Under the pieces are notes generated by a model that was not told where the DNA came from, made no database searches, and saw only the letters and a list, made by a program, of their open reading frames with translations. Shown here in pieces: positions 1-8,731 of a stretch of DNA of 64,000 nucleotides. Position 1 is the first letter of the stretch. Each line of letters begins with the position of its first letter. Where the stretch lies: positions 1 through 64,000 of the forward strand of contig NZ_JBPOEA010000011.1 of NCBI RefSeq assembly GCF_052060035.1, given 5' to 3'. The stretch is from Fodinibius sp052060035. Its GTDB lineage: Bacteria; Bacteroidota; Rhodothermia; Balneolales; Balneolaceae. The translations under genes and the position numbers were made by a program.

Positions 1-1839
1 AAGATCCTGAATAGGCAGATCCAGCTTGCGTGCTTCTTGAGGATCAATCTTGTCCTCATTTTCTTCAACCTTAGCCTTCAATCCCTTTTCACCATTGTAA
101 TACGTGCCCAAATACTGCTTTGTATCTAACTTGCCCTGGGCAATTTTATCAAGTTTGGCCTCCATCTCGGAAGTAAAATCGCTGTCCACAACATCATGCA
201 AATTCTCTTCCAACAGCTCCGTAACTGCAAAAGCTGTAAAGGTGGGCACCAACGTTTTGCCATCGGCCTCACAATAACCGCGATTTTGTATGGTACTAAT
301 AATCGATGCATAAGTACTCGGGCGTCCGACTCCGCGCTTTTCGAGCTCCTTCACCAGCGTCGCTTCCGTAAATCGCGCAGGCGGTTTGGTTTCGTGGGAT
401 ATCGGCTCAATACCTTCTTCCACAATTTCTTCTCCCTCGCTCATTTCAGGCAAGAACTTTTCCTGATTTTCAAGCGCTGCATCGGGATCGTCGCTCCCTT
501 CTACATATGCTCTAAAGAAACCAGGAAACACAATAGTTTTACCACTGGTTTTGAACTCAGCCACTTTACCATTGGCTTCCGCCTTGATGGTTACATTCGT
601 AAACTCAAGCTCAGCTTGCTCCATCTGTGTAGCGATCGTTCGCTTCCAGATTAAATCATACAATCTAAACTGATCCCCGCTTAGCCCTGCTTCTTCCGGC
701 TTCCTAAAATAACTGCCCGCCGGACGAATGGCTTCGTGTGCTTCTTGTGCATTCGATCCGCCACCGTAATTTCTAGGCCGGTCGAACAAATACTCTTCGC
801 CGTACTCATCTTTCACCGCATTACGCGCCGCGTTAATTGCCTGTCCCGACAATCGCGCTGAATCGGTACGCATGTACGTAATGTATCCATTTTCATAAAG
901 CTTCTGCGCCACACCCATCGTGCGCTTAGCCGAAAAATTCAGCTTCCGGTTCGCCTCCTGCTGCAAGGTAGAGGTAATAAAAGCCGCCGAAGGATTCCGT
1001 TTCTTTCTATTTTTCTTGACTTCGGATACTTCCCATTTCGCTTTATCAAGATCGTCACGCAATTCACCGGCGGTCTTGTCATCCAGTAAAACAACCTTCT
1101 TGGGCTTTTTGAGCTTTCCGGTATTTTCATCAAAATCCTTACCGGAAGCTAAGCGCTTTCCATCGAGGTGTGTCAGATCAGCCTCAAAAATGTTGCTGTC
1201 GTCCTGTTTGTGAAGCTGCGCCTTCAAGTCCCAGTAGCGCGCCGATCGGAATTTCATGCGTTCGCGTTCTCGCTCGACTAAAAATCGAACGGCTACAGAC
1301 TGTACACGTCCCGCTGAAAGGCCGGGAGCAATTTTTTTCCACAGCAATGGTGAAATAGTATATCCCGCCAAGCGATCAATAATTCTGCGGGCTTCCTGCG
1401 CATTCACAAGATCCATATCGATATCGCGAAAATGATTCAGCGCTTCCTTAATGGCCTCCTCGGTAATCTCGCGAAATACCATCCGCTTAACCGGCACATC
1501 GGGTTTCAGCAACTCTATCAAATGCCACGATATGGCCTCGCCTTCACGGTCTTCATCCGTCGCCAGAATAAGTTCATCCGAATTTTTTAACTCTTTTTTC
1601 AAGCGATTGACTACCTTCTTTTTGCCACGCGGAATAACATACAGCGGCTCAAAACCTTCATCGGTATTCACTCCCAAGTTAGCCCAGTCTTCGCCTTTAA
1701 ATTTCTTAGGCACTTCTTTGGCATTAGCCGGAAGATCACGGATATGCCCCATCGACGAATCAATAGTATAATCCTTTGGTAGATACTTCTTAAGCGTTTT
1801 GATTTTTGTGGGTGACTCTACAATTACAAGAGACTTCAT
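1..1839 (-). CDS. topA: DNA topoisomerase I (5' part; C-terminus beyond window)
   Basis: Type IA topoisomerase that relaxes negative supercoils by passing strands through a transient 5'-phosphotyrosine break. The reading frame is open to the left edge, so about 613 residues are present and the C-terminal zinc or basic domains are lost. Visible landmarks are the TOPRIM start (VIVESPTK near residue 5), the acidic TOPRIM motif ATDEDREGEA near residue 95, and the active-site block GYITYMRTDS with the nucleophilic tyrosine near residue 322. ATG at 1837-1839 is the natural start because the TOPRIM domain begins immediately after it. The peroxiredoxin gene lies downstream of the start on the same strand with its stop only about 10 bases upstream of this ATG, so the two may be cotranscribed. 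Identification is secure. Confidence 0.97.
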   Translation of the reverse strand, partial: MKSLVIVESPTKIKTLKKYLPKDYTIDSSMGHIRDLPANAKEVPKKFKGEDWANLGVNTDEGFEPLYVIPRGKKKVVNRLKKELKNSDELILATDEDREGEAISWHLIELLKPDVPVKRMVFREITEEAIKEALNHFRDIDMDLVNAQEARRIIDRLAGYTISPLLWKKIAPGLSAGRVQSVAVRFLVERERERMKFRSARYWDLKAQLHKQDDSNIFEADLTHLDGKRLASGKDFDENTGKLKKPKKVVLLDDKTAGELRDDLDKAKWEVSEVKKNRKKRNPSAAFITSTLQQEANRKLNFSAKRTMGVAQKLYENGYITYMRTDSARLSGQAINAARNAVKDEYGEEYLFDRPRNYGGGSNAQEAHEAIRPAGSYFRKPEEAGLSGDQFRLYDLIWKRTIATQMEQAELEFTNVTIKAEANGKVAEFKTSGKTIVFPGFFRAYVEGSDDPDAALENQEKFLPEMSEGEEIVEEGIEPISHETKPPARFTEATLVKELEKRGVGRPSTYASIISTIQNRGYCEADGKTLVPTFTAFAVTELLEENLHDVVDSDFTSEMEAKLDKIAQGKLDTKQYLGTYYNGEKGLKAKVEENEDKIDPQEARKLDLPIQDL

Positions 1840-1850
1840 ATACCTCGTTT

Positions 1851-2324
1851 CTACAAATTCTTGATCACTTCCTTTAACTCAGAAGCATGATCTTTAGTAT
1901 TTACTTTTTCGATAATAGCTTTAACTGTTCCATCGGTATCTATCACATACGCAGAACGTGACGGGGCCTCATATTTATTGCCAAACATCTGTTTCTCTAC
2001 AATCGAATCAGTTGCTTTGGCAAATTTATAATCAGGGTCAGAGGCCAATACATAATTGATATCAAGCTTTTCGGCGTAATTTTTATGTGACCCACAACTG
2101 TCTTTGCTTATCGCAATTAAATTGTATCCCTGCTCGTCAAACCAATCCGCATCCTCGACCAGGCTTTTGTTTTGTTTATCACATCCAGATGTATTGTTTC
2201 GCATATAGACTGATACAATGGTCGGACGATCTAACAATTCCTTAAACGTCACTGTTTTCTCTTCGCCATCTTTTACGATGTCGACTGTGAAATCCGTATC
2301 AATTTTTGTGCCTGCCTCAATCAT
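1851..2324 (-). CDS. Peroxiredoxin, BCP/PrxQ-like (AhpC/TSA fold)
   Basis: Thiol peroxidase of 157 residues that should reduce hydrogen or organic peroxides in the cytoplasm; no signal peptide is present. The peroxidatic cysteine is Cys48 in the motif NNTSGCDKQ, corresponding to the DNTPGCT motif of bacterioferritin comigratory proteins. The classical PrxQ resolving cysteine five residues later is absent (Lys53). The only other cysteine is Cys77 in SKDSCGSH, the position of the family's SxDSxxSH loop. It may act as a 1-Cys enzyme or use Cys77 as an alternative resolving residue. It is immediately upstream of topA on the same strand. Fold assignment is secure; the exact subfamily is not. Confidence 0.88.
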   Translation of the reverse strand: MIEAGTKIDTDFTVDIVKDGEEKTVTFKELLDRPTIVSVYMRNNTSGCDKQNKSLVEDADWFDEQGYNLIAISKDSCGSHKNYAEKLDINYVLASDPDYKFAKATDSIVEKQMFGNKYEAPSRSAYVIDTDGTVKAIIEKVNTKDHASELKEVIKNL

Positions 2325-2789
2325 GTTTCTACCTCAAACTTTTTACTTTGATGTTGCCAATAGTTCTAACAACTCCATTTGCCACCCATTTCGTTCTGCA
2401 TATCAGCACATTGCGATCCTTTATAATAAAATGAACAACAAGATACTGCAATTAATCTTTTTGATTGCGGAAGGTATGGCTATTAGTTAAAGATTAGATG
2501 AAGGCGATAGATGTAAAATGGGAGACGACAGATGTAGAATGTGCCAAAGCTAATCCTACTAATTCTGTAAGGTTATGGATTTTTTAGGTCATACTATTGA
2601 ATACTCACTATTATAAATGGTTTATAAGATTAATCTAAGCCACAAAAAACTTGACGTTTGGAGAGTTTCAATAAAGCTAACTACTTGTCAGATAAGAATT
2701 AAATAAGGCTGAGAAGAAATTAGAACATATTTTTTGCAATGCCTTCCAACTTGATTAAGAACACTTAGGAAAGTTTACCATTTGCCATC
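2325..2789. other. Intergenic stretch with decayed sequence and short direct repeats
   Basis: 465 bases with no intact gene. It holds two near-identical 12-base direct repeats (AGATGTAAAATG at 2509-2520 and AGATGTAGAATG at 2530-2541), a short gene remnant on the plus strand at 2617-2706, and AT-rich DNA. The upstream region of the peroxiredoxin gene is its left part. Confidence 0.6.
2617..2706 (+). pseudogene. Remnant of a four-helix-bundle (S23/IVP-type) protein
   Basis: A 29-codon frame from ATG 2617 to TAA 2704-2706 contains SHKKLDVWRVSIKL near its start. This matches the conserved N-terminal signature of the four-helix-bundle family (HKxLxVWxxSxxL) first known from 23S rRNA intervening sequences and common as stand-alone genes in Bacteroidota. 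Family members are about 115-125 residues, whereas this frame stops after 29. The following bases continue as recognisable but frame-broken sequence to about 2760. I read it as a decayed gene copy. Short direct repeats lie just upstream. The match is short, so confidence is moderate. Confidence 0.5.
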
Positions 2790-3368
2790 TCACGTCTGAC
2801 GCTCCAACAAAAGCCGCGCTACGGCCGCCACCATGATACTGTGATGTATTGTGCCATCGGCCACCAAATCCAGAAAATCATCCATCGGCAACAAATGTAC
2901 ATTAATGCGTTCGTTGTCGTCTCCCTCCGGCTTATCAGATGCTATCAGCTCACAATCTTTGGCCAAAAAAAGGTGTGTATAATTAGTCATGATGGCTGGA
3001 TTCGAACTCACTTTTCCCAAACTGCTCCAATTGCCGGAATTATAACCTGTTTCTTCGACCAACTCCCTTTTGATGGATTGCAAAGGTTGTTCACCGGGAT
3101 CCACCATGCCGCCTGGAATTTCGAGCGTTGGCTGCTCTATTCCATACCGATACTGCTCAACCAACACGACCTCTTCATTTGTTGTTATAGGAATCACATT
3201 AACCCATTCGGGGGCTTCCAACACATAAAATTCGCCCTCATTCTTTTCATCTTTTGCCTCCAATCGCATTTTTCGCTGCAAAAGATTGAAAATTGGTGTA
3301 TGATATTCCTTATTTTCATGGATTACCGACCACGGTTCAATCGTAAAATTAAATGACTTTTTACTCAT
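2790..3368 (-). CDS. Nudix hydrolase, ADP-ribose pyrophosphatase-like
   Basis: Protein of 192 residues with a complete Nudix box, GMVDPGE-x7-RELVEETGY near residues 87-109, which binds Mg2+ and positions the diphosphate substrate. The flanking sequence (VEQYRYGIEQPTLEIPGG before the box) is typical of ADP-ribose or nucleoside-diphosphate-sugar pyrophosphatases of the NudF/NUDT5 type. No signal peptide is present, so it acts in the cytoplasm. It is divergent from the AMP nucleosidase gene, with only about 20 bases between start codons, so the two share a very short promoter region. The precise substrate cannot be read from the sequence. Confidence 0.87.
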   Translation of the reverse strand: MSKKSFNFTIEPWSVIHENKEYHTPIFNLLQRKMRLEAKDEKNEGEFYVLEAPEWVNVIPITTNEEVVLVEQYRYGIEQPTLEIPGGMVDPGEQPLQSIKRELVEETGYNSGNWSSLGKVSSNPAIMTNYTHLFLAKDCELIASDKPEGDDNERINVHLLPMDDFLDLVADGTIHHSIMVAAVARLLLERQT

Positions 3369-3388
3369 AAGGCTAATAGGTGCGATTT

Positions 3389-4576
3389 ATGGCAGATCGA
3401 TTTGAATTTGAGACAAAAGAAATAAATTCGCAAGACGAACTCCACGAACGCATGGTTGAGGCCTGCAACACCATGGAAAAAATCTATGACAACGGAGAAT
3501 ATCCCAAAGTACTGGTCAAAAGATCTTGGTCCAAACATAATCCGATTATTACGGGAGAAATGGCCAAGCCCGAAGCCTTTCGATGGTATTTGCTACGCGA
3601 ACTCAAAAAACTGGGCGAAAAAGGTGCAGTTATAAAAATTATACCCTCCCGAGAACGCCTCCCGCTTAACGATCCCGACCTGCTTGACAATACCGATGAG
3701 GACGACTGGGATATTACACAAAAAAAATTATTTCTATTTAGTCCCGAGCGCATTGAAATTTCGCTAAACCGATTAGAACATTATACCGGTACCAATCCAG
3801 AAGATTTTCAGCGCTATATTCTCTTTACCAACTACGACATGCATGTTGATGTTTTTCAGGAAATGTTTCCCGATTGCGTAAGGCCGGCTCGAGAAGGCGT
3901 TCAAATGCCGGCCTATCATCACAAACTTGATAACAATAAGGGAGTTACACTCATTAATATTGGCGTAGGGCCCTCGAACGCTAAAACTATCACGGATCAC
4001 GTAGCGGTACTTCGTCCTGATGCGATGGTTATGGTAGGTCATTGCGGAGGGCTTCGAAATCACCAGGAAATTGGTGACTTTGTACTTGCTACCGGATTTA
4101 TGCGCAACGACGGAGTGCTCGATAACATCCTGCCGCTTAACATCCCCATCACGCCCAACTACCTACTCAATGTGTACCTCAAAGAAGTACTCGACAAGTA
4201 TAGCCGTAATCACCGCATGGGGACCATTTTCACGACCGCCAATCGAAACTGGGAATTTATCAAGCGCCGCACCGTTGAAAAGATTCACATGAGCCGTAGC
4301 ATCGCTGTGGATATGGAATCAGCCACGGTAGCCACCAACGGCTATCGCTATCGAATCCCCAACGCCACCATGCTCTGTGTTAGTGACAAGCCGCTGCACG
4401 GCAAACCCAAACTCAGCGACGACGCCCAGGAGTTTTACGAAGATTCCAAGCAACTACACGTTGAAATGGCTGTGGAAGTCCTCAATATGTGTAAAGAAAC
4501 CTATCCCGAAGGATTGCCCAACGCCAGCATCCGTGCCATGAACGAACCACTAATGGGTGGACCGGACGACGATTAA
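3389..4576 (+). CDS. amn: AMP nucleosidase
   Basis: Hydrolyses AMP to adenine and ribose 5-phosphate in purine turnover. The C-terminal half is a PNP/UDP-phosphorylase-type domain with VGHCGGLR (about residue 210) and the substrate-binding segment AVDMESATVATNGYR (about 305-320) characteristic of Amn. The N-terminal part is the Amn-specific extension. At about 395 residues it is shorter than the roughly 480-residue E. coli enzyme. I prefer ATG 3389 because TAGGTG lies seven bases upstream; an in-frame GTG at 3380 would add three residues. It is divergent from the Nudix gene. Confidence 0.93.
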   Translation: MADRFEFETKEINSQDELHERMVEACNTMEKIYDNGEYPKVLVKRSWSKHNPIITGEMAKPEAFRWYLLRELKKLGEKGAVIKIIPSRERLPLNDPDLLDNTDEDDWDITQKKLFLFSPERIEISLNRLEHYTGTNPEDFQRYILFTNYDMHVDVFQEMFPDCVRPAREGVQMPAYHHKLDNNKGVTLINIGVGPSNAKTITDHVAVLRPDAMVMVGHCGGLRNHQEIGDFVLATGFMRNDGVLDNILPLNIPITPNYLLNVYLKEVLDKYSRNHRMGTIFTTANRNWEFIKRRTVEKIHMSRSIAVDMESATVATNGYRYRIPNATMLCVSDKPLHGKPKLSDDAQEFYEDSKQLHVEMAVEVLNMCKETYPEGLPNASIRAMNEPLMGGPDDD

Positions 4577-4710
4577 TTATAAAACAAAAAAATGCTCTTA
4601 AAACGGGCAAAACCAAGGCCGTGCGATTTTCAAGGCTCAACGGCATTTGTGAAGCCTTGGAATGTCAGCCCGCTGATATTCTAAAATCACAAAAGCATAA
4701 CAAATTATGA
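4573..4710 (+). pseudogene. C-terminal remnant of an XRE/YozG-type HTH regulator
   Basis: One reading frame between amn and the ABC transporter encodes ALKTGKTKAVRFSRLNGICE followed by ALECQPADIL, ending at TGA 4708-4710. This is the second half of the small Cro/C1-type HTH family whose members read LKTGKxxAIRFxTLxxICxALxCQPGDIL. No start codon or N-terminal helices precede it, and the frame runs back into the 3' end of amn, so the gene is truncated. Its stop overlaps the ATG of the ABC ATPase as ATGA, implying that the complete ancestor was translationally coupled to the transporter and may have regulated it. Confidence 0.75.
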
Positions 4711-5444
4711 TTCTGCAAGCTAACAATGTATCCAAGACGTTTAAAAAATCGGGAAGTGCATCTTTTCACTTGGAAATTAACCATTTTCAGATCCGGAAAG
4801 GTAGTTTTACCGCTATTCTTGGTCCCAATGGATCAGGGAAATCAACCTTTCTGAAAATTATCCTCGACCTTCTTTTTGCTGATTCCGGTGATATTTCGCT
4901 CATGGGAACCAACCACAAACAAAAACAGGCCCGTGCGCAGGTCAGCTATCTGCCCGAAAATTTCTCATTCCCGGAGAACTTTACCGTCAAAGAGATGCTG
5001 CACGCCTTTGCCGATCTTAAAGAAACCACGCCTGCGCAGGCAAATCAAAAAATAAGCGAACTGGCTGATGCATTTAATGTCAATTACCTGAATAAAAAGA
5101 TGAAGAATCTGTCCAAGGGTATGACCCAAACCGCTGCGCTGATGCACACCTTTTTGGCTGAAGATCAGTTTTATATCCTCGACGAGCCGTTTAACGGTCT
5201 CGATGCCGTGCAAAAGAAAGCGATCATGGATTATATCTTTCGTCTACAAGATGAACAAAACATCTCTATTCTTATCACTACCCACATCCTCTCCGATATC
5301 GACAAAACCTGCGATACCCTCTATCTAATCAACGACGGCCGTATCATCAATTCGGCAAGCAGCAATGAGATCCAAGATAAATTTGGTTCGGTCGAAAGCT
5401 ACTATCTTAATCATTTTGAAACCAAAGATCCCGCTATATCATGA
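4707..5444 (+). CDS. ABC transporter ATP-binding protein
   Basis: Nucleotide-binding subunit of 245 residues for an ABC-2 type exporter. The Walker A motif GPNGSGKST is at residues 39-47, the signature is a variant LSKGMTQ near residue 138, and Walker B plus D-loop reads YILDEPFNGLD near 158-168. The variant signature and the short length place it with NosF/CcmA-like exporter ATPases. Its stop overlaps the start of the membrane subunit by four bases (ATGA), so the two are a coupled pair. The ATG itself overlaps the stop of a degraded HTH gene. The substrate cannot be inferred. Confidence 0.92.
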   Translation: MILQANNVSKTFKKSGSASFHLEINHFQIRKGSFTAILGPNGSGKSTFLKIILDLLFADSGDISLMGTNHKQKQARAQVSYLPENFSFPENFTVKEMLHAFADLKETTPAQANQKISELADAFNVNYLNKKMKNLSKGMTQTAALMHTFLAEDQFYILDEPFNGLDAVQKKAIMDYIFRLQDEQNISILITTHILSDIDKTCDTLYLINDGRIINSASSNEIQDKFGSVESYYLNHFETKDPAIS

Positions 5445-6226
5445 TTCGTTTTACCGTACGAACCCTTCTCAAAAATAAAACGCTATGGGCCTGGCCAGGG
5501 ATAATTATTCTGTTTGTTTTGGCCATTTTCACATGGGGTGGCATTTCGGCGGACCCTTCGAGTCCCTCATACTTTATTCAATTAGCCAACCTAAATCTGC
5601 CGGCCAGCACTCTCATAAACCAAATAGTATCCCTAATCATCCCCATTTCAATTATTGGGATACCTACTCATTTTTCGGAGAATCTTAAACCAGATCGGGC
5701 TTCACTGCTCTTGTCAAAACCGATATCTCGCACCGAACTGTTCTTTTCGGATTTTGCCGGTATGTTTATTTTTAGCTTTATCTTTACTGTCATAACCGTA
5801 GTACTCATTGGCCTGCTAACTGCTATTCAAGGCCCCATATTTCCGATTCAACATTTTCTTGCCCTACTCATTTTTCTGCCGCTCACCCTATTAACCTTTT
5901 ACATTACGATCGTACTGTTCCTAATACTCACCAACTCCTATCTCGGAGCGGTTTTGTTGGGATACTTCTTAACGGGATTTTCTTCTCTATTCATAAATGT
6001 TGATCAGTTTTTACAGATGTTTGGCTTAACAGATACTTGGTTTGAGTTTTTACTCCAGGTTCTGGCCTATCTTATACCCAGTGCCGAAGCTTTTCAGCAA
6101 ATCATGCGTCAGATTTTTAACAGCGGATTTTCGAGTATGGATATTAGCCTTCTGGGCTTTGCTTTTGTTAGTTGCCTGCCCTTTACCTTCCTGGGTTATT
6201 ATCTGTATCAAAAAAAGGAATTTTAA
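5441..6226 (+). CDS. ABC-2 type transporter permease
   Basis: Membrane subunit of 261 residues with about six hydrophobic helices, beginning with a short cytoplasmic segment (MIRFTVRTLLKNKTLW) and a first helix near residues 18-35. The LSKPISRTELFFSDF segment (about residues 88-102) between the second and third helices matches the cytoplasmic loop of ABC-2/NosY-type permeases. It overlaps the ATPase gene by four bases, which indicates one transport complex in the inner membrane. The transported compound is unknown. Confidence 0.87.
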   Translation: MIRFTVRTLLKNKTLWAWPGIIILFVLAIFTWGGISADPSSPSYFIQLANLNLPASTLINQIVSLIIPISIIGIPTHFSENLKPDRASLLLSKPISRTELFFSDFAGMFIFSFIFTVITVVLIGLLTAIQGPIFPIQHFLALLIFLPLTLLTFYITIVLFLILTNSYLGAVLLGYFLTGFSSLFINVDQFLQMFGLTDTWFEFLLQVLAYLIPSAEAFQQIMRQIFNSGFSSMDISLLGFAFVSCLPFTFLGYYLYQKKEF

Positions 6227-6242
6227 ATCAAGTTATGGTCGG

Positions 6243-8504
6243 TCAACTGCGGATGAGATACTGAAATTTCACAAAAAACTGGCGATCAGTTTCTTTGAAT
6301 CCGGTATAGCCATTAGGACCGGGTTGATCAAAGTGATTCAGATAATCTGTCATTCCAATATAAAACTTGGTGAAGGGATTGGCTTTATAATAAATGAGCG
6401 GATAAATCTGCAGCTGTTCATTGAAGGAGTTGTACTGGGTGATAAGTCTGGCAAATAACTTCTCGGAGAAATTGTAATTCCCATTAAGGCGATAAATATC
6501 ACCGCTGAAATATTTTTCATCCCCGTCTGCTGCAGAAAGGGTTGAATAGTTATAACTAAGTGACATTTCTATACGCGCAGTGGGTTTTACGGTAGCATCC
6601 GCCGAAATATTATAACCCTCTCCCAACGTAGGGTTCTCTTGCCTATTTACGTATTTCCCAAAATCGATATGACCGCTAAGGGAGAACTCATTCATCGGAT
6701 CAGTACTCACATCAACCATCAGGCGATTCATCTTAGTAAAATATGATCCGCGAAATCGCTCATCATTTACAGGTAAAAAACTGATAGATACGTTAGTTTG
6801 TCCACCAAAGGTATTGCTCCACCGGGTAAAGATATATCGCTCCTGAAACTGTCCGGCAAAATCATATCGCCAAGATCCATTTACGCTTATACTTCCATTG
6901 GATAACCAATTCCAGCCCGGGTAGTAGGAAAGGCTCTGCGAGGCATCAAACTTCCGCTGATCAACCTGGTTAATAAATCCGCTCTGAGTATGAAATGTCG
7001 GAGAGTAGGAGGTATAACCTATGGAGAAATCGTAAAATTTCGCCTGCCGCGAAAACTGGCCATTGAGCAAGGTACCTCCAAATTGCTCCCCGTTAAAAGA
7101 GGCATCATACGAACTACGACCAAAGGTTCTGGAATTTGTATACAAACTTACGTCATCAATTTCTTTGGTATTGGCGTAGGCCAACTGACCGCTAAAATAA
7201 TAATTATCAGTCAGCAAAAGATTCCAGTCGATGCTGCCCACATAATTATGTCCTTCTTGTTGATTACGGGTAGTCAATAGTCCGCCAATATGCGATTCGG
7301 ACCCAAAATTATATTTTCCGCGCACTACATTGTTATAAGCTTCAATATCCGACTGAACCAGTGAACTGCCGTAGCGACCGGGGATAATAAACGGGGCATC
7401 TCGATCGTACGCCGTTAAAAATGCAATACTATAATCGCTGGACTGGTGGGTTACCTTACCGGCTGCAAGCGGACGATTGATCATCCGGGAATAAAAAAGG
7501 TTTTCACGGGTGCTAAATAAATCACTGCCTTTCATAAAAAATGGTCGCTTTTCGGAGTAATAAAGCGCGAAGGTTTCGTTGGCAGAAATCTGGGCCGCAT
7601 CGGTTTCAACTTGGCTAAAATCAGGATTAATCACCCCATTTAATGATGTCGTCGAGGTAGGTTCATACATAATACTTCCGCCGAGGCGTCCGTCTATGCG
7701 TCCGTGATCTAAACCAGAGTTGGGATCACTGGCATCATTAATGGTACTGCTTTGATAGCTCATCCCATAGGGCAGAAACTCGACGGTGTTGGAATTTTCG
7801 ATGTTCTTCATTCCAACCACCTGCCCGTTCTGGCATACTAAACACGAGTTATTCAGGTTCACCTTGCTCCAGGCAAACTGAAACCGGCTATTTCGTGGAT
7901 AATTACGCAGAAACTGAATCGACCAGTTGTGTATATCTCTATCGGGAAAATTCAAACTCTTAAAAGGGATTTTCATTACTCCCTGATAACCGCTGTCCGT
8001 AATCTTTCCATCAGAGTACCAGAGCATGTCAAAATTCATATCTTCCTTATTCCCCGTTCGCATACCATCCATCTGTATACCCAGCGGATTTATAAATAGT
8101 TCATAAGCCTGCTGATTGTTGTTAAAGGGATCTAAGATGATCCCTACATAATCATCCTGAAAACTGTTATCACGATCTGATATGTTGGCGCGGATGTTAC
8201 TGGGATCGGGGTCCTGACTTATAAATGCAACATACAGGTTTTGGTCGCTGTACAGCATTTTTACTTCTGTTTCTATCCAAGCCTGTGCATTATCATTTGG
8301 TTGTACCTGATGCTTAATATATACAGGCTTTGCTTTTTGCCAGCCCGGATGAGAAAGATCGGCCGAAATATTAAAATCCTCTTCAATGGCATACGGGGAT
8401 ATCTGTTCAAGAGTATCCACTTCCGATTGTGCTTGTGATACAAGAAAGGAAAATGCTATTAAAACTATTGTTGTCACCAATATCCGCCAAGAAACCTGAA
8501 GCAT
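6243..8504 (-). CDS. DUF5916-type outer-membrane protein with N-terminal CBM9-like domain
   Basis: Exported protein of 753 residues with an N-terminal signal peptide (hydrophobic segment about residues 8-24, then SQAQSEVD). The first 220 residues resemble the carbohydrate-binding family 9 fold seen in this family. The rest is rich in alternating aromatic and polar segments and ends in FFVKFQYLIRS, an aromatic C-terminal strand typical of outer-membrane beta-barrels. The segment PDFSQVETDAAQISANETFA and the following FYSEKRPFFMKG are characteristic of DUF5916 proteins of Bacteroidota. The function of this family is unsettled. It is transcribed opposite to the ABC exporter, with its end 16 bases from the permease stop. 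Confidence 0.8.
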   Translation of the reverse strand: MLQVSWRILVTTIVLIAFSFLVSQAQSEVDTLEQISPYAIEEDFNISADLSHPGWQKAKPVYIKHQVQPNDNAQAWIETEVKMLYSDQNLYVAFISQDPDPSNIRANISDRDNSFQDDYVGIILDPFNNNQQAYELFINPLGIQMDGMRTGNKEDMNFDMLWYSDGKITDSGYQGVMKIPFKSLNFPDRDIHNWSIQFLRNYPRNSRFQFAWSKVNLNNSCLVCQNGQVVGMKNIENSNTVEFLPYGMSYQSSTINDASDPNSGLDHGRIDGRLGGSIMYEPTSTTSLNGVINPDFSQVETDAAQISANETFALYYSEKRPFFMKGSDLFSTRENLFYSRMINRPLAAGKVTHQSSDYSIAFLTAYDRDAPFIIPGRYGSSLVQSDIEAYNNVVRGKYNFGSESHIGGLLTTRNQQEGHNYVGSIDWNLLLTDNYYFSGQLAYANTKEIDDVSLYTNSRTFGRSSYDASFNGEQFGGTLLNGQFSRQAKFYDFSIGYTSYSPTFHTQSGFINQVDQRKFDASQSLSYYPGWNWLSNGSISVNGSWRYDFAGQFQERYIFTRWSNTFGGQTNVSISFLPVNDERFRGSYFTKMNRLMVDVSTDPMNEFSLSGHIDFGKYVNRQENPTLGEGYNISADATVKPTARIEMSLSYNYSTLSAADGDEKYFSGDIYRLNGNYNFSEKLFARLITQYNSFNEQLQIYPLIYYKANPFTKFYIGMTDYLNHFDQPGPNGYTGFKETDRQFFVKFQYLIRS

Positions 8505-8731
8505 GTATAATATAGAATTTAAATTTATTGCATTACTTACTTTGAGGATTCGTTTACGAAAGATTCACAAAATGTTGCACTGAAAACCTCATTGATCAAC
8601 CGAAATTAACAGTCCCCATATTTTAATGCTGTTAAAAATAACCAACTGCGGCGTTGTTCTCATCAGCTTTTTTGTAAGGATTTGTAATTCGACTGCTCTT
8701 ACTAATAAACCTAAATCAAGAGCAAGCAACC

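Noticed and set aside
196..654. Open frame of 152 codons on the plus strand
   Set aside because: Lies entirely antisense within topA, whose domains are unmistakable; the product has no sensible features.
2841..3356. Open frame of 171 codons on the plus strand
   Set aside because: Antisense shadow of the Nudix hydrolase gene, which has an intact Nudix box.
4594..4710. ATG at 4592 read as the start of a small gene before the ABC ATPase
   Set aside because: That ATG is in a different frame from the HTH-like sequence; no start codon serves the HTH frame, so it is treated as a remnant.
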